A stretch of 64,000 nt of DNA from Clostridium sporogenes (GTDB taxonomy: Bacteria; Bacillota; Clostridia; Clostridiales; Clostridiaceae): contig NZ_CP011663.1 of NCBI RefSeq assembly GCF_001020205.1, positions 3,348,001-3,412,000 on the forward strand. Reading direction: 5' to 3'. The translations under genes were made by a program, and so were the position numbers. Under the pieces are notes generated by a model. That model saw only the letters and a program-made list of their open reading frames with translations, was not told the DNA's origin and did no database searches. Below are positions 44,828 through 54,381 of the stretch, piece after piece; position 1 is the first letter of the stretch, and each line of letters begins with the position of its first letter.

Positions 44828-45457
44828 TTATATAAATTTGTCCGGTAGATATGGTTCTACCACTATTATGCTTGATTTAATCTTTGCAACTTCTGGATAT
44901 TGAGGTTTTACATTATCTTCTGGTGATCTAGTCATAACATTTGCTATTTGAAGTATGGAAGGTTGTAGATAAAATGCTGCCACTATAGCCTTATGATTTC
45001 CTGTAAATCCAGCATGTACATGACCCCTTAAGGCTCCTAAAACTATCACATTCCCAGCCGCATATATCTCTGCACCAGAATTAACATCCCCAATTATAAC
45101 TAAATTTCCATTATAGCGTACTACTTGTCCTCCTCTTACAGTTCTTCTTATGAATTTTGTTCTTCCTTCATATATGCCACTAAAGGGTTTATTGGATCTA
45201 TCTTCCTTATCCTCAAATATACAATCTTTTATCATAAACTCTTCAAAAAGAACATCTTTAAGCCTTCTTAAGTTTTTTTCGTTTATAAGTTTTAATTCTG
45301 TAGATATTTTTAATGTAGATCCCCTATAAAATTGTTTCCCATGAGATAATTTTTGTATTAACGAATTAATCATATCATTAAAATCTCTAAATTTATTCAT
45401 ATTAATTATTACAACAAGGCCTTCTTTGTTACCTTTTATTACTATATTGTCTTCCAA
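44828..45457 (-). CDS. minC: FtsZ inhibitor MinC
   Basis: MinC blocks FtsZ assembly away from midcell. 209 aa: N-terminal inhibitor domain and C-terminal beta-helix (RTVRGGQVVRYNGNLVIIGDVNSGAEIYAAGNVIVLGALRGHVHAG) which dimerises and binds MinD. Start set at TTG 45457, where GGAGG lies 8 nt upstream; 11 extra open codons upstream include that ribosome site and are not coding. First gene of minC-minD-minE-rodA. Confidence 0.95.
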   Translation of the reverse strand: MEDNIVIKGNKEGLVVIINMNKFRDFNDMINSLIQKLSHGKQFYRGSTLKISTELKLINEKNLRRLKDVLFEEFMIKDCIFEDKEDRSNKPFSGIYEGRTKFIRRTVRGGQVVRYNGNLVIIGDVNSGAEIYAAGNVIVLGALRGHVHAGFTGNHKAIVAAFYLQPSILQIANVMTRSPEDNVKPQYPEVAKIKSSIIVVEPYLPDKFI

Positions 45458-45573
45458 AATAAAAACCTCCAAAGTAGCTATAAAAAACACTATCTTAATT
45501 TATATTTCCACATTTTTTTATTAATTCCTTCTGTTTATTATACTTTTATTTATTTAATATTTTCCATTTTAAA

Positions 45574-45618
45574 ATATCCACACTATCTATTATATAAAAT
45601 AATTTATAGTGTGGATAT
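45574..45618 (-). terminator. Terminator after PBP2
   Basis: Perfect 13-bp stem ATATCCACACTAT / ATAGTGTGGATAT, 14 nt after the gene, separating mreBCD-PBP2 from min. Confidence 0.75.
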
Positions 45619-45631
45619 AGTTTATATTTAT

Positions 45632-48406
45632 TTATCTGTCATTTGTATTTTTATTTTCTAATTCCTTTGCATCATCTCCAGTAGCATCTGAATTCTTAGT
45701 ATTTTCCTTTTGTCCTGAATTTGATGCTTTAGCTGCATCTGGCTTATCTTTATTAAGTTCTTTCTTAAAATAAGCTTCATACATAGCCTTTGCCACAGGT
45801 GCTGTGTATCCTCCATGTCCACCATCAAATACAATAACTGATACTGCTATTTTAGGATTATCTACTGGAGCAAATCCTATATAAACACCATAGGATGTTC
45901 TTCCATAAGCATCTTGGTCATTGCTAAAGGTAGCTGATCCTGTTTTACCTGCTGTTCTAATAGGGAAATCTTTAAATACTGCTGCCGCAGTACCATCTGC
46001 CCCTGCATTAACCCTTGCCATGCCTTCCCTTACAGCTGCTAAATTTTCTTTACTTACATTAGTCTTTTCAACTATCTCTGGTTTAACCGTTTCTACTACA
46101 TTACCATCTGCATCCTTTATTTCTTTTACTAAATGTAGTTTATATCTATCTCCTCCATTAGCTAGGGTACCTACAAAGTTAACTAATTGCAATGGAGTAA
46201 AGTTACTTATACCTTGGCCTATAGATGCATTATACATATTAGCTCCTACGCCTAATTGGAAGTGAGCATCTGATATTGTTACATAGTATATAACATCTAC
46301 AATCCTTTTTATTTGATCTTTACTTATATTTTTACCTTTATAAATAGGATCCTCATTAACTAATTCTGTAATCATTTTTATATAATTATTAGAATCAAAC
46401 TTTTTAGTTCCTTCTTTTATGGAATCCTGTATAGAATTCTTAATTTGTTTTTTTAAGTCTTTAACCTTGTCTGAATCCTTTTCGCTATCATACAAATTTA
46501 TAGATGGAAATTTATTTCCTCTAGCATCTGTTCCTGCCTTTAAAGTAGACATAGTTTGCCACAAATATTGAGTAGCATAAACATTAGATAAAGTATAAGT
46601 ATTAAATACTTGACCAAATCTTTCAGGAATTTCTATTCCTGTAGAAGCTTTCTCATCTGAATTTGGCGGAACACCTAAACCAAATTTCCAAGCATATTTA
46701 GCAAGTATATCATCACCAAAACTCTCTCTTAATAATTTACCTACTGTCATGAAATAAGGATTACTAGAAACCTCTAATCCTCTATATAAATCAACAGCAC
46801 CATACCCACCTACTGCAAACTTCTTTACAAAATTTTTCCCATCATCAAATACTCCTGTATCACTTATAGAATACCCAGGAGTTATAACTCCTGATTCTAA
46901 TCCAGCAATAGCTGTCATAGCTTTGAATGTAGATCCTGGTGGTACTACAGACATGGTAGCGTAATTATAAAAAGGTTTTGGATATATATCATATAAATCT
47001 TGCCTAATAGTTTTATTATTTTTTATACTTTTATCTAAAGGAAATAATTTTTCTAAAACTTCATCCAAAGTATTTCCCGGATAATAACTCATTAATCCTC
47101 TATTAAGTATATATTGCTTTCCAAACTCAGTTAAATCTGGATTAAAGTATTGTTTATAAAGCTCCGGTGTTAATCTTCCTGGTACTGCAAATAGGTTAGG
47201 ATCAAAACCTGGCCTACTTGCCAAAGCTAAAATTTCTCCTGTATTTACGTCTAATGCTACAGCAGCTCCCCTTGTAGCATTAGTTGTATTAACATCTCCT
47301 TGTATTCCTTTCTGTTGAAGATCTTTCATTACAGAATCTAAAGCATCTTCAGCAGCTTTTTGTATATTCTTATCTATAGTAAGTTGTATATTTTGCCCTG
47401 GATAAGGTTCTCTTCTTCCTAATTCTTCTATAACCCTTCCTGTTTTATTAAGTTTAACAATTCTTCCACCTTTAGAGCCTTTAAGCCTTTCTTCAAAAAC
47501 TCCCTCTATTCCATTTATACCTATATAATCAGAACTTGGATCATAACCTTTTTCTTTATACTTATCATTATCACCACTTATTTTAGATATATAACCTAAC
47601 ACTGATGATCCTACTTCCTTATATGGATAAACTCTTATAGGCTGAGTACTTACATCTATCCCCGGTAAATCATTTAATTTTTGAAGAAATATAAAAGCTG
47701 TTTCCTTTTTTATATTACTTGCCACGTCAACAGACTTATATCCTGAAAAGCTCTGCATTTTTGCTGCATCTTTTACTATCATAAATCTTCTTTGTTCTTC
47801 TAGAGAATATTTCTTCGTATCTATTTTATATTGTTCTAATAAATATTTGAAAGTTTCTTCTGGAGTTATCTTTAATAACTCTTCTTTTATTTTAGCTTCA
47901 TCTTCTTTTGTTAGTTCTTCTTTTTCTTTTTTATTTTTACCTGTGAATAATTTTTTTATAACTTCATCATATAATCCTTTATCTGTTTTAAATCTTAGCT
48001 CGGCTACTCTTTTTCCTTCAGTTGTACTAGCTTTAAACTCAAATCTGTAAGGATTTATTTTAAGTTCAAAGTCATCTGTTTGTTTTTCTTTATACTGATC
48101 TAGTATGCTAAACACTTTTTCCATAGTAGAAAAAAAGCTTTCTTTATTTTCTGCTGTTTCATTATACATAAGCATATAATTTTGCTTATTAGTAGCTAAT
48201 ACTACACCATTTCTATCCGTTATATTCCCCCTTGGAGCAGGATCTGGAATTTCTCTTATGGATCTATTATTTGCTTTTTCTTTGTATTCCTGTGAATTCA
48301 TAAGTTGCAAATAAACAAGTCTAGATATAATTGCGGTAATTATAAATATCATTACCAACATAAGACCACCAAATCTAGTAAATTTTTTATCTTTGTTTAT
48401 CTTCAT
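45632..48406 (-). CDS. mrdA: Penicillin-binding protein 2 (elongation transpeptidase)
   Basis: Class B PBP that cross-links peptidoglycan with RodA. It is large, 924 aa: membrane anchor (FGGLMLVMIFIITAIISRLVYLQL), pedestal with PAPRGNITDRNGVVLA, an inserted segment (about 80-200), transpeptidase motifs PPGSTFKAMTAI (SxxK), SSNPYF (SxN) and AGKTGSATF (KTG), and a low-complexity tail of Lys/Asp/Asn (about 880-924). ATG has GGTG 9 nt upstream. It follows mreD by 20 nt. Confidence 0.95.
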   Translation of the reverse strand: MKINKDKKFTRFGGLMLVMIFIITAIISRLVYLQLMNSQEYKEKANNRSIREIPDPAPRGNITDRNGVVLATNKQNYMLMYNETAENKESFFSTMEKVFSILDQYKEKQTDDFELKINPYRFEFKASTTEGKRVAELRFKTDKGLYDEVIKKLFTGKNKKEKEELTKEDEAKIKEELLKITPEETFKYLLEQYKIDTKKYSLEEQRRFMIVKDAAKMQSFSGYKSVDVASNIKKETAFIFLQKLNDLPGIDVSTQPIRVYPYKEVGSSVLGYISKISGDNDKYKEKGYDPSSDYIGINGIEGVFEERLKGSKGGRIVKLNKTGRVIEELGRREPYPGQNIQLTIDKNIQKAAEDALDSVMKDLQQKGIQGDVNTTNATRGAAVALDVNTGEILALASRPGFDPNLFAVPGRLTPELYKQYFNPDLTEFGKQYILNRGLMSYYPGNTLDEVLEKLFPLDKSIKNNKTIRQDLYDIYPKPFYNYATMSVVPPGSTFKAMTAIAGLESGVITPGYSISDTGVFDDGKNFVKKFAVGGYGAVDLYRGLEVSSNPYFMTVGKLLRESFGDDILAKYAWKFGLGVPPNSDEKASTGIEIPERFGQVFNTYTLSNVYATQYLWQTMSTLKAGTDARGNKFPSINLYDSEKDSDKVKDLKKQIKNSIQDSIKEGTKKFDSNNYIKMITELVNEDPIYKGKNISKDQIKRIVDVIYYVTISDAHFQLGVGANMYNASIGQGISNFTPLQLVNFVGTLANGGDRYKLHLVKEIKDADGNVVETVKPEIVEKTNVSKENLAAVREGMARVNAGADGTAAAVFKDFPIRTAGKTGSATFSNDQDAYGRTSYGVYIGFAPVDNPKIAVSVIVFDGGHGGYTAPVAKAMYEAYFKKELNKDKPDAAKASNSGQKENTKNSDATGDDAKELENKNTNDR

Positions 48407-48425
48407 TGACTAAATCACCATTCCT

Positions 48426-48917
48426 TTAGAATTCCCACTTTTTATCCATATATTTTTTTCTACATAAATTATATACTAATTTATAAACTATAATTGTTAT
48501 TACCCCATTATACATACTATTAAAAGCTATTACACTATAACTGATATTAATCTTTAAAAAATAAGCTATAGCCCATATGAAAATCCCTTTAAATATGCTT
48601 AGTACAAAAGAAGATATTACTGGTATTAATATTTTACTTTTTATTATATTTGTACCTATTTCAGCTGCTATTAAACAAACAAACATATTTATTAAAGAAT
48701 TTATTCCAAATACATTGGCAAAGTATAAATCTTGAAGCATCCCTGCGAAAATACCAATCCAAATAGCCTCCCATTTATCCTTTATTATAGAGTAACTTAC
48801 TATAAAAACAAATAAAAGGCTAGGATATACTCCCTTTATTGCTATAAAAGGCATCAAAGAATTATCCAATATGCTAAGCAATATTAAAATAGCTCCTAAT
48901 ATTAATTTTTTTTTCAT
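48426..48917 (-). CDS. mreD: Rod-shape protein MreD
   Basis: 163-aa integral membrane partner of MreC with about five helices (LILGAILILLSILDNSLMPFIAIKGVYPSLLFVFIVSYSII). ATG 48917 has AAGGTG 6 nt upstream; two earlier starts overlap that site. Lies between mreC and the PBP2 gene. Confidence 0.93.
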   Translation of the reverse strand: MKKKLILGAILILLSILDNSLMPFIAIKGVYPSLLFVFIVSYSIIKDKWEAIWIGIFAGMLQDLYFANVFGINSLINMFVCLIAAEIGTNIIKSKILIPVISSFVLSIFKGIFIWAIAYFLKINISYSVIAFNSMYNGVITIIVYKLVYNLCRKKYMDKKWEF

Positions 48918-48927
48918 ATGCATCACC

Positions 48928-49773
48928 TTAATATTTTACTTCTTCTTTATTTTTAGGTATTACTATAAATACTTCTTCTATTTTTCTTAAGTCTACATAA
49001 GGTTTAATTATAGCATTTTTCATTACTTTACCCTTATCTACTTCTACACTTGTAACTTCTCCTATTCTTATACCTTTAGGATACATACGTCCAAGACCAG
49101 AAGTTAAAATAATATCCTTCTCTTTTATCTTAGAATCCATTGGTAAAAAATATAATTTTGCTAAAATATTATTTTGGCTATCTTTAATTCCCTTTACAAC
49201 ACCACTATTTTCTTTAGTACTATCAACCATAGCACTAACAGCTAAATTTTCATTAGATAAGGATTGAACTTTAGCCCAACTTCCTCCTGTAGCTATTACT
49301 TGTCCTACTAAACCTTCGTTTGTTATTGCAATCATACCTTTAGATATTCCATCATTTGACCCTTTATTTATGGTAAACTCATCTAAATAGTTTCCACCAC
49401 TTTTACCAACTATATCTGCACCAACGTAGTTATATTCTGAACGTTGATTTCTAAAATTAAGCATCTTTCTTAATCTTTCATTTTCATCCTTTAAAGACTT
49501 ATATTCTACTAACTGACTTTCAAGTTTACTATTTTTAGATTTTAATTCTACATTTTCTTTTTTTACATCCGGTATGTTAAGAACAAAACCAATAGAATTC
49601 CTAACTTTTTTGTTTATTTTATAAAAAACTCCTTGAACTGGATTAACCACAGTCCCTATGCCACTTTCCACAAAAGATATCTTGCTTCTCTCCGCACTTT
49701 GTGTTATTAATACTAAAAAGGTAACTGACAGTACAATTATAGTTACTGTCAGTTTATTTTTAAAGAACTTCAT
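48928..49773 (-). CDS. mreC: Rod-shape protein MreC
   Basis: 281-aa bitopic protein: membrane segment at residues 8-24, coiled coil (VKKENVELKSKNSKLESQLVEYKSLKDENERLRKML) and beta-rich periplasmic-type domain that activates PBP2. No Shine-Dalgarno is visible before ATG, which is 6 nt after the mreB stop, so it is probably translated by coupling. Confidence 0.95.
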   Translation of the reverse strand: MKFFKNKLTVTIIVLSVTFLVLITQSAERSKISFVESGIGTVVNPVQGVFYKINKKVRNSIGFVLNIPDVKKENVELKSKNSKLESQLVEYKSLKDENERLRKMLNFRNQRSEYNYVGADIVGKSGGNYLDEFTINKGSNDGISKGMIAITNEGLVGQVIATGGSWAKVQSLSNENLAVSAMVDSTKENSGVVKGIKDSQNNILAKLYFLPMDSKIKEKDIILTSGLGRMYPKGIRIGEVTSVEVDKGKVMKNAIIKPYVDLRKIEEVFIVIPKNKEEVKY

Positions 49774-49779
49774 AGTCTA

Positions 49780-50790
49780 TTATTTTTTACTATCTAATAT
49801 TTTATCTATAGTATCTAATGCTTTACCAGCACCGACAGCTACACAATCAAGTGGAGATTCAGCAATATGAACAGGCATATGAGTTTCTTCGTTTATAAGT
49901 TGGTCTAATCCTCTAAGTAAAGCACCGCCTCCTGCTAACATTATTCCTTTGTCCATTATATCAGATGCAAGTTCCGGTGGAGTTTTTTCTAATGTAGTTT
50001 TTATGGCTTCTATTATTGAAATAACTGGTTCACTTAAGGCTTCTCTAACTTCTTTTTCAGAAATAGTTATAACTTTTGGTAAACCTGAAATTAAATCTCT
50101 ACCTCTTATTTCCATTGTTTTATCTTCATCAGTTTCATAAGCTGAACCTAATTCTACTTTTATATTTTCAGCTGTTCTTTCACCAATCATCAAGCTATAT
50201 TCTTTCTTTATGTAGTTTATTATAGACTGATCTAATTCGTCTCCAGCCACTCTTAAAGATTTGCTTGTTACTATACCACCTAATGATATAATAGCAACTT
50301 CTGTAGTTCCCCCACCTATGTCTACTATCATACTTCCTGTAGGTTCATTAACTGGAAGTCCTGCTCCAATAGCTGCTGCCATTGGCTCTTCCATAAGAAC
50401 TACTTCTCTTGCACCTGCTTGCTTAGTTGCTTCATCAATAGCTCTTTTTTCTACCTCTGTAACTCCTGATGGAAAACAGACTACTATTCTTGGATTAGTA
50501 AATCCTCCCTTTGGACTTACTTTTTCTATAAATTTTTTAAGCATTATTTGAGTAACATCAAAATCTGCTATTACTCCATCTTTTAATGGTCTAATAGCTA
50601 CTATATTTCCTGGGGTTCTACCTATCATTTGTTTTGCTTCATCACCTACTGCAAGAACCTTATTTACATCTTTATTTATAGCTACAACAGAGGGTTCACT
50701 TAAAACAACCCCTTTTCCCTTAATATATACTAGTGTATTTGCTGTACCTAAATCTATTCCCATATCTTTAGTTATACCAAACAATCTCAT
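49780..50790 (-). CDS. mreB: Actin-like MreB
   Basis: Membrane-associated actin homologue that guides cell-wall elongation. 336 aa, with GIDLGTANTLVYIKGKGVV (phosphate 1), DIGGGTTEVAIISLGG and LAGGGALLRGLD (adenosine). GAGGAG precedes ATG. It lies between radC and mreC, the typical Firmicute order. Confidence 0.98.
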   Translation of the reverse strand: MRLFGITKDMGIDLGTANTLVYIKGKGVVLSEPSVVAINKDVNKVLAVGDEAKQMIGRTPGNIVAIRPLKDGVIADFDVTQIMLKKFIEKVSPKGGFTNPRIVVCFPSGVTEVEKRAIDEATKQAGAREVVLMEEPMAAAIGAGLPVNEPTGSMIVDIGGGTTEVAIISLGGIVTSKSLRVAGDELDQSIINYIKKEYSLMIGERTAENIKVELGSAYETDEDKTMEIRGRDLISGLPKVITISEKEVREALSEPVISIIEAIKTTLEKTPPELASDIMDKGIMLAGGGALLRGLDQLINEETHMPVHIAESPLDCVAVGAGKALDTIDKILDSKK

Positions 50791-50818
50791 AAAAGTTTTA
50801 CTCCTCTCTATTCCTTCG

Positions 50819-51505
50819 TTATATTGTACCTTTTTCTTTCATACTTACATACTTATTTTCACCAATTATTATATGATCTAATAAATCTATTCCTAATAAT
50901 TTACCACATTCTTTTAATCTTAAAGTTATATTTATATCTTCTTTGCTAGGGGTTGGATCCCCTGATGGATGATTATGACATATAATTATGGATGCACCAT
51001 TTTTCTTTATAGCTTCACAGAATATTTCTCTTGGATGTACTATAGATGAATTAAGAGTTCCTATAAAAACATCTCTTATATATGTAACTATATTCTTAGT
51101 ATTTAAAATTAATATTTTTAGTTTTTCTTGTTTTAAATACTTCATATCTTCCATAACTAAATTAGATACATCTAAAGGTGTATTTATCTTATATTCATTG
51201 CCAGATTTATAAGTTTTAAACCTTTTAGAAAGCTCTGATAATGCTAATATTTGAACTGCCTTTGTTATACCTATTCCTTTAATTTTAGTTAACTCTTCTA
51301 TAGATTGATTAAAAAGTTGATCCAAGCCACCAGTTTCTTTAATTAAACTACTTGCAAGCATCATTATATTTTGATTCTTAGTACCAGTCCTTAAAATAAC
51401 AGCTAAAAGCTCTGAATTTGAAAGAACTTCTGATCCATATCTTATAAGTCTTTCCTGTGGTCTTTCATTTTTAGGTAAATCCTTTATTTTAAAGTTATTG
51501 TCCAT
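50819..51505 (-). CDS. radC: RadC family JAB-domain protein
   Basis: 228 aa: N-terminal helix-hairpin-helix (IEELTKIKGIGITKAVQILALSEL) and C-terminal JAB/MPN domain with HNHPSGDPTPSKED. Family members are not proven DNA repair factors; they may be metallo-hydrolases. AAAGGAG precedes ATG. Between maf and mreB. Confidence 0.95.
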   Translation of the reverse strand: MDNNFKIKDLPKNERPQERLIRYGSEVLSNSELLAVILRTGTKNQNIMMLASSLIKETGGLDQLFNQSIEELTKIKGIGITKAVQILALSELSKRFKTYKSGNEYKINTPLDVSNLVMEDMKYLKQEKLKILILNTKNIVTYIRDVFIGTLNSSIVHPREIFCEAIKKNGASIIICHNHPSGDPTPSKEDINITLRLKECGKLLGIDLLDHIIIGENKYVSMKEKGTI

Positions 51506-51519
51506 TTATACAACTCCTT

Positions 51520-52104
51520 TTAAAGATTTACCCCCATCTCCATTAACATAGAATTTAATTTATTTAAAGGTAACCCTACAACATTATAATAGCATCCATT
51601 GATGTTTTCAACAAAAACTCCTGCCTTTCCTTGGATACCATATGCACCTGCTTTATCCATAGGATCCCCTGTATTTACATATTTTTCTATCTGTAATGAA
51701 GTTAGCTTTGAAAATTTAACTTTAGTACAAACAAAATCCTTTATTATTTTATTAGACTTAACATCTAATATGGCTAATCCAGAATAAACTTCATGCTCAT
51801 TACCACTTAAAGCCTGCAACATTTCAAAGGCATCTTTTTTATCTTTAGGTTTACCTAATATTTTATTGTTAAAGGCTACTAGTGTATCGCATCCTATCAC
51901 TAGATTGTTATCTTGATCCATTATTTTTTTACTAACAGACCTAGCCTTCCCCTCTGCTAAATTCATTACATAAGACGATATGTTATCTTTAAAAGGTATG
52001 CTACTTTCATCAAAATCACTTACTATAATCTGAAAATTTTCCAATATTCTTTTTAAAAGCTCTTGTCGTCTTTGAGATGCAGAAGCTAATATAATATTTT
52101 CCAC
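51520..52104 (-). CDS. maf: Maf-family nucleotide pyrophosphatase
   Basis: 194-aa enzyme that hydrolyses non-canonical dTTP/UTP-type nucleotides. Motifs: ENIILASASQRRQELL, DFDESSIP, VIGCDTLVAFNNKILGKPKD and GDPMDKAGAYGIQGKAGVFVENINGCYYNVVGLPL. The start is GTG 52104 with AGGAAG 8 nt upstream; the GTG three codons earlier overlaps that site. Upstream of radC. Confidence 0.95.
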   Translation of the reverse strand: MENIILASASQRRQELLKRILENFQIIVSDFDESSIPFKDNISSYVMNLAEGKARSVSKKIMDQDNNLVIGCDTLVAFNNKILGKPKDKKDAFEMLQALSGNEHEVYSGLAILDVKSNKIIKDFVCTKVKFSKLTSLQIEKYVNTGDPMDKAGAYGIQGKAGVFVENINGCYYNVVGLPLNKLNSMLMEMGVNL

Positions 52105-52119
52105 TGATATCACTTCCTA

Positions 52120-52377
52120 TTATTTCCTGTATAATATTATTGCCAATACTATACCCATTATAGTCATAATATTAATATCAAAATTTAAACCTATAGCTAA
52201 ATTTAAAACTTTTAGATCTAAATTCAGTGGTGAAGTAGTTCCTACTTTATATGCGGTTTTTAAAAAGGATAACTTAGTAAAGCTAGAACCCAATATTTCA
52301 CCAGCAATGCTACCTAAAATAGCCCCTAATAGTATAAAAACTCCTAATAAACTTTTATTTTTATCTGGACTTTTCAT
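52120..52377 (-). CDS. DUF4321 membrane protein
   Basis: 85-aa protein with two membrane helices (LLGVFILLGAILGSIAGEILG and the C-terminal NIMTIMGIVLAIILYR). Conserved next to maf in Firmicutes; function unknown. AGGTGGGG precedes ATG. 15 nt upstream of maf. Confidence 0.85.
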   Translation of the reverse strand: MKSPDKNKSLLGVFILLGAILGSIAGEILGSSFTKLSFLKTAYKVGTTSPLNLDLKVLNLAIGLNFDINIMTIMGIVLAIILYRK

Positions 52378-52459
52378 AACAACCCCACCTTAAAATTATA
52401 TCTAGTATAGTTTATCATTTAATAAAAACTTAAACAAGTCTCTAAAGAATTTTTTAAGC

Positions 52460-52488
52460 AAAAAATAAGCATCTGAAAAACAGATGCT
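52460..52488 (-). terminator. Terminator of the SPOR-domain gene
   Basis: AGCATCTG / CAGATGCT stem (loop AAAAA on plus) followed by TATTTTTT on minus; overlaps the stop codon. Confidence 0.8.
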
Positions 52489-53188
52489 ATTTATTATTCA
52501 TTTCTTTTAAAATGTTATAAATAAAAATATAACTTTTACTGGCCTGATCTTTTGTCAAATCCTTTGGTAATTTATTTATATGTTCTTTTAAATTATTTAA
52601 AGTTTTTATATTAGAACTATCTTTATCAACCTTGTCTAATGAAGATATCCATTTTTTTATTTCTTCTGTCTTTACTGATTTAACATCTTTTTCTGATAAT
52701 TTATTTATTACTTTAATGTAAGCAGTAATAATTTCTGATATTTCTGCATCACATAAATCTTTTTTATTTATTATAAATGTTATTTTAGAATTATCTATTT
52801 TATTATCTGTTAATTTTTTCATCAGTTTTACACCTTCATCTTCTTCATATATTCCCAGAAAAACTCTAGTTTTGCCACTATCTTCTACGGTGAATATATT
52901 ACCATAAGGTTTTAAACTATTTAAAACTCCAGAAGCATTCTCTTTTTTAGCATATATTCCTCTTTGTATAACTATGTAGTTTGAACTGTTGTTTTTATTA
53001 TCTTTACTTTTAACTACATTAGTATTATCTTTTGTAATAGTACTACCTTTTTTTATATTACTAGGGGATACAAGATTAAATATAACAGTCCCTAATATAA
53101 AAGCTAAAACTAAAACTAATGTTATTATTAAAAAAAATGTAAAATTAGACTTATTTCTCTTTTTAATATCATATCGTGTGTATCTCAT
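52487..53188 (-). CDS. SPOR-domain membrane protein
   Basis: 233 aa: basic N-terminus, one membrane helix (FTFFLIITLVLVLAFILGTVIF), linker, and an SPOR-like peptidoglycan-binding repeat (YIVIQRGIYAKKENASGVLNSLKPYGNIFTVEDSGKTRVFLGIYEEDEGVKLMKKL), then a helical tail. SPOR domains bind denuded glycan at division septa; similar proteins in spore formers act in spore cortex or division. GGGAGGG precedes ATG. Confidence 0.85.
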   Translation of the reverse strand: MRYTRYDIKKRNKSNFTFFLIITLVLVLAFILGTVIFNLVSPSNIKKGSTITKDNTNVVKSKDNKNNSSNYIVIQRGIYAKKENASGVLNSLKPYGNIFTVEDSGKTRVFLGIYEEDEGVKLMKKLTDNKIDNSKITFIINKKDLCDAEISEIITAYIKVINKLSEKDVKSVKTEEIKKWISSLDKVDKDSSNIKTLNNLKEHINKLPKDLTKDQASKSYIFIYNILKEMNNK

Positions 53189-53311
53189 TTTCTCATCCCT
53201 CCCATAATTGTTAAATTACTTTTTATAAATATATATTCTATATTTTCATAAATATAACTAATGAGAAAATTTGAAATAAAATATTATGAGTAAATAATTT
53301 ATTTACACAAA

Positions 53312-53363
53312 TAAAAAAGCTGTGGGTTTACAATATTATAATATTCTAAATTCACAACTTTTT
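53312..53363 (-). terminator. Terminator of the GNAT-like gene
   Basis: In minus-strand RNA AAAAAGUUGUG pairs with CACAGCUUUUU using a U-G pair; a U-run follows. Confidence 0.75.
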
Positions 53364-53410
53364 AATAAAAAACAAAACCTATATTTTATTTAATTCTATC
53401 CAAAATTATT

Positions 53411-53950
53411 TCATATGTAATATTTAATTGTGTTTACATGCCTTAGTTTTTTTAATACTATTTCATTATTATTTATATTATCATATTTGTTTTTTTCATA
53501 TATTCTTGATATAGAGAAACCATTTTTCTTAAATATATTTATTAAATTTAAATTATTATTATTAACAACTACATAAAAATCATCTATGCCATATTGTTTA
53601 AAAAAATATATTTCTAAATTATGAATTATATTATACCATTCTCTATCTTCTAATTTATATCGATTTTTCAAAAAATATAGAATCCAAATTTCATTTGGAT
53701 TTTTAAATTCTGCTCTCCCTTTTATCAATCCAATTAAATAAGATCTATACACTATTTTAATAAAAAATTCACATTCACTTAAATAATATTCTATAAAGGT
53801 TTCCTCTAATTCTTTTATGTTTGTTAAGGGATGGTAATCTACATTTACTTCATTTTCGTTAGATTTCATCATATCAAAAACATCTTTTATATTTTCTTTT
53901 TCTATATTAACTATTTCTATATCGTTGTATTTTAATTTTATATCTAACAT
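53411..53950 (-). CDS. Divergent GNAT-type acetyltransferase-like protein
   Basis: 179 aa. The C-terminal part YGIDDFYVVVNNNNLNLINIFKKNGFSISRIYEKNKY is typical of the last strand-helix-strand of GNAT enzymes, and YLIGLIKGRAEF fits the middle strands. The acetyl-CoA P-loop (Q/RxxGxG/A) is not obvious (NRYKLEDREWY stands at its place), so activity is doubtful. AAGGGGGG lies before ATG. Single gene with own terminator. Confidence 0.6.
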   Translation of the reverse strand: MLDIKLKYNDIEIVNIEKENIKDVFDMMKSNENEVNVDYHPLTNIKELEETFIEYYLSECEFFIKIVYRSYLIGLIKGRAEFKNPNEIWILYFLKNRYKLEDREWYNIIHNLEIYFFKQYGIDDFYVVVNNNNLNLINIFKKNGFSISRIYEKNKYDNINNNEIVLKKLRHVNTIKYYI

Positions 53951-54381
53951 AATATCCCCCCTTACTTTAATAAAGTTATTCTACAGTTTACTAAAAAATC
54001 CTTTATATATTAACTCTAACATTTCTCTTAATAAATTTAACATATAAAGGCCCATTATAGACAAATGGACCTTTATATATTAAATCATACCTCATATACC
54101 CTTTTTCTACATATAATAAATGTAGAAATATAAATTATTTTTTCTTTTTATATAAATTTATATTCTAAATTATTCATTCTTATAATTTCTTAGGGTCATT
54201 TATTAATAAGCATTATTAATTTTTATTAAATTTTTATTATATAAATATGTTATATAATAAAAATTTAATTAGAAAATTTATAAATTTAAAAATAAAAATA
54301 AAATTTCATCAAATACTTAATTTTATTTTTTTATTCTATGTTATAATATATACGTATTATGTTGGTTTGGGGGTACAAATA
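53951..54381. other. Intergenic region upstream of the PhzF-like gene
   Basis: About 430 AT-rich bases. It contains an imperfect inverted repeat with ATATAAAGG / CCTTTATAT arms (54042-54080), a hairpin TTTCTACAT / ATGTAGAAA (54104-54128) and the PhzF promoter. The open frame continues upstream of the PhzF-like start but looks noncoding. Confidence 0.6.
54339..54347 (+). promoter_or_regulatory. Extended -10 promoter of the PhzF-like gene
   Basis: TGTTATAAT lies 35 nt before ATG 54382. No good -35 is visible, consistent with an extended -10 promoter. Confidence 0.45.

Noticed and set aside
54247..54381. N-terminal extension of the PhzF-like protein
   Set aside because: The first 45 codons are AT-rich, lack homology and include the promoter TGTTATAAT; the ribosome site is next to 54382.
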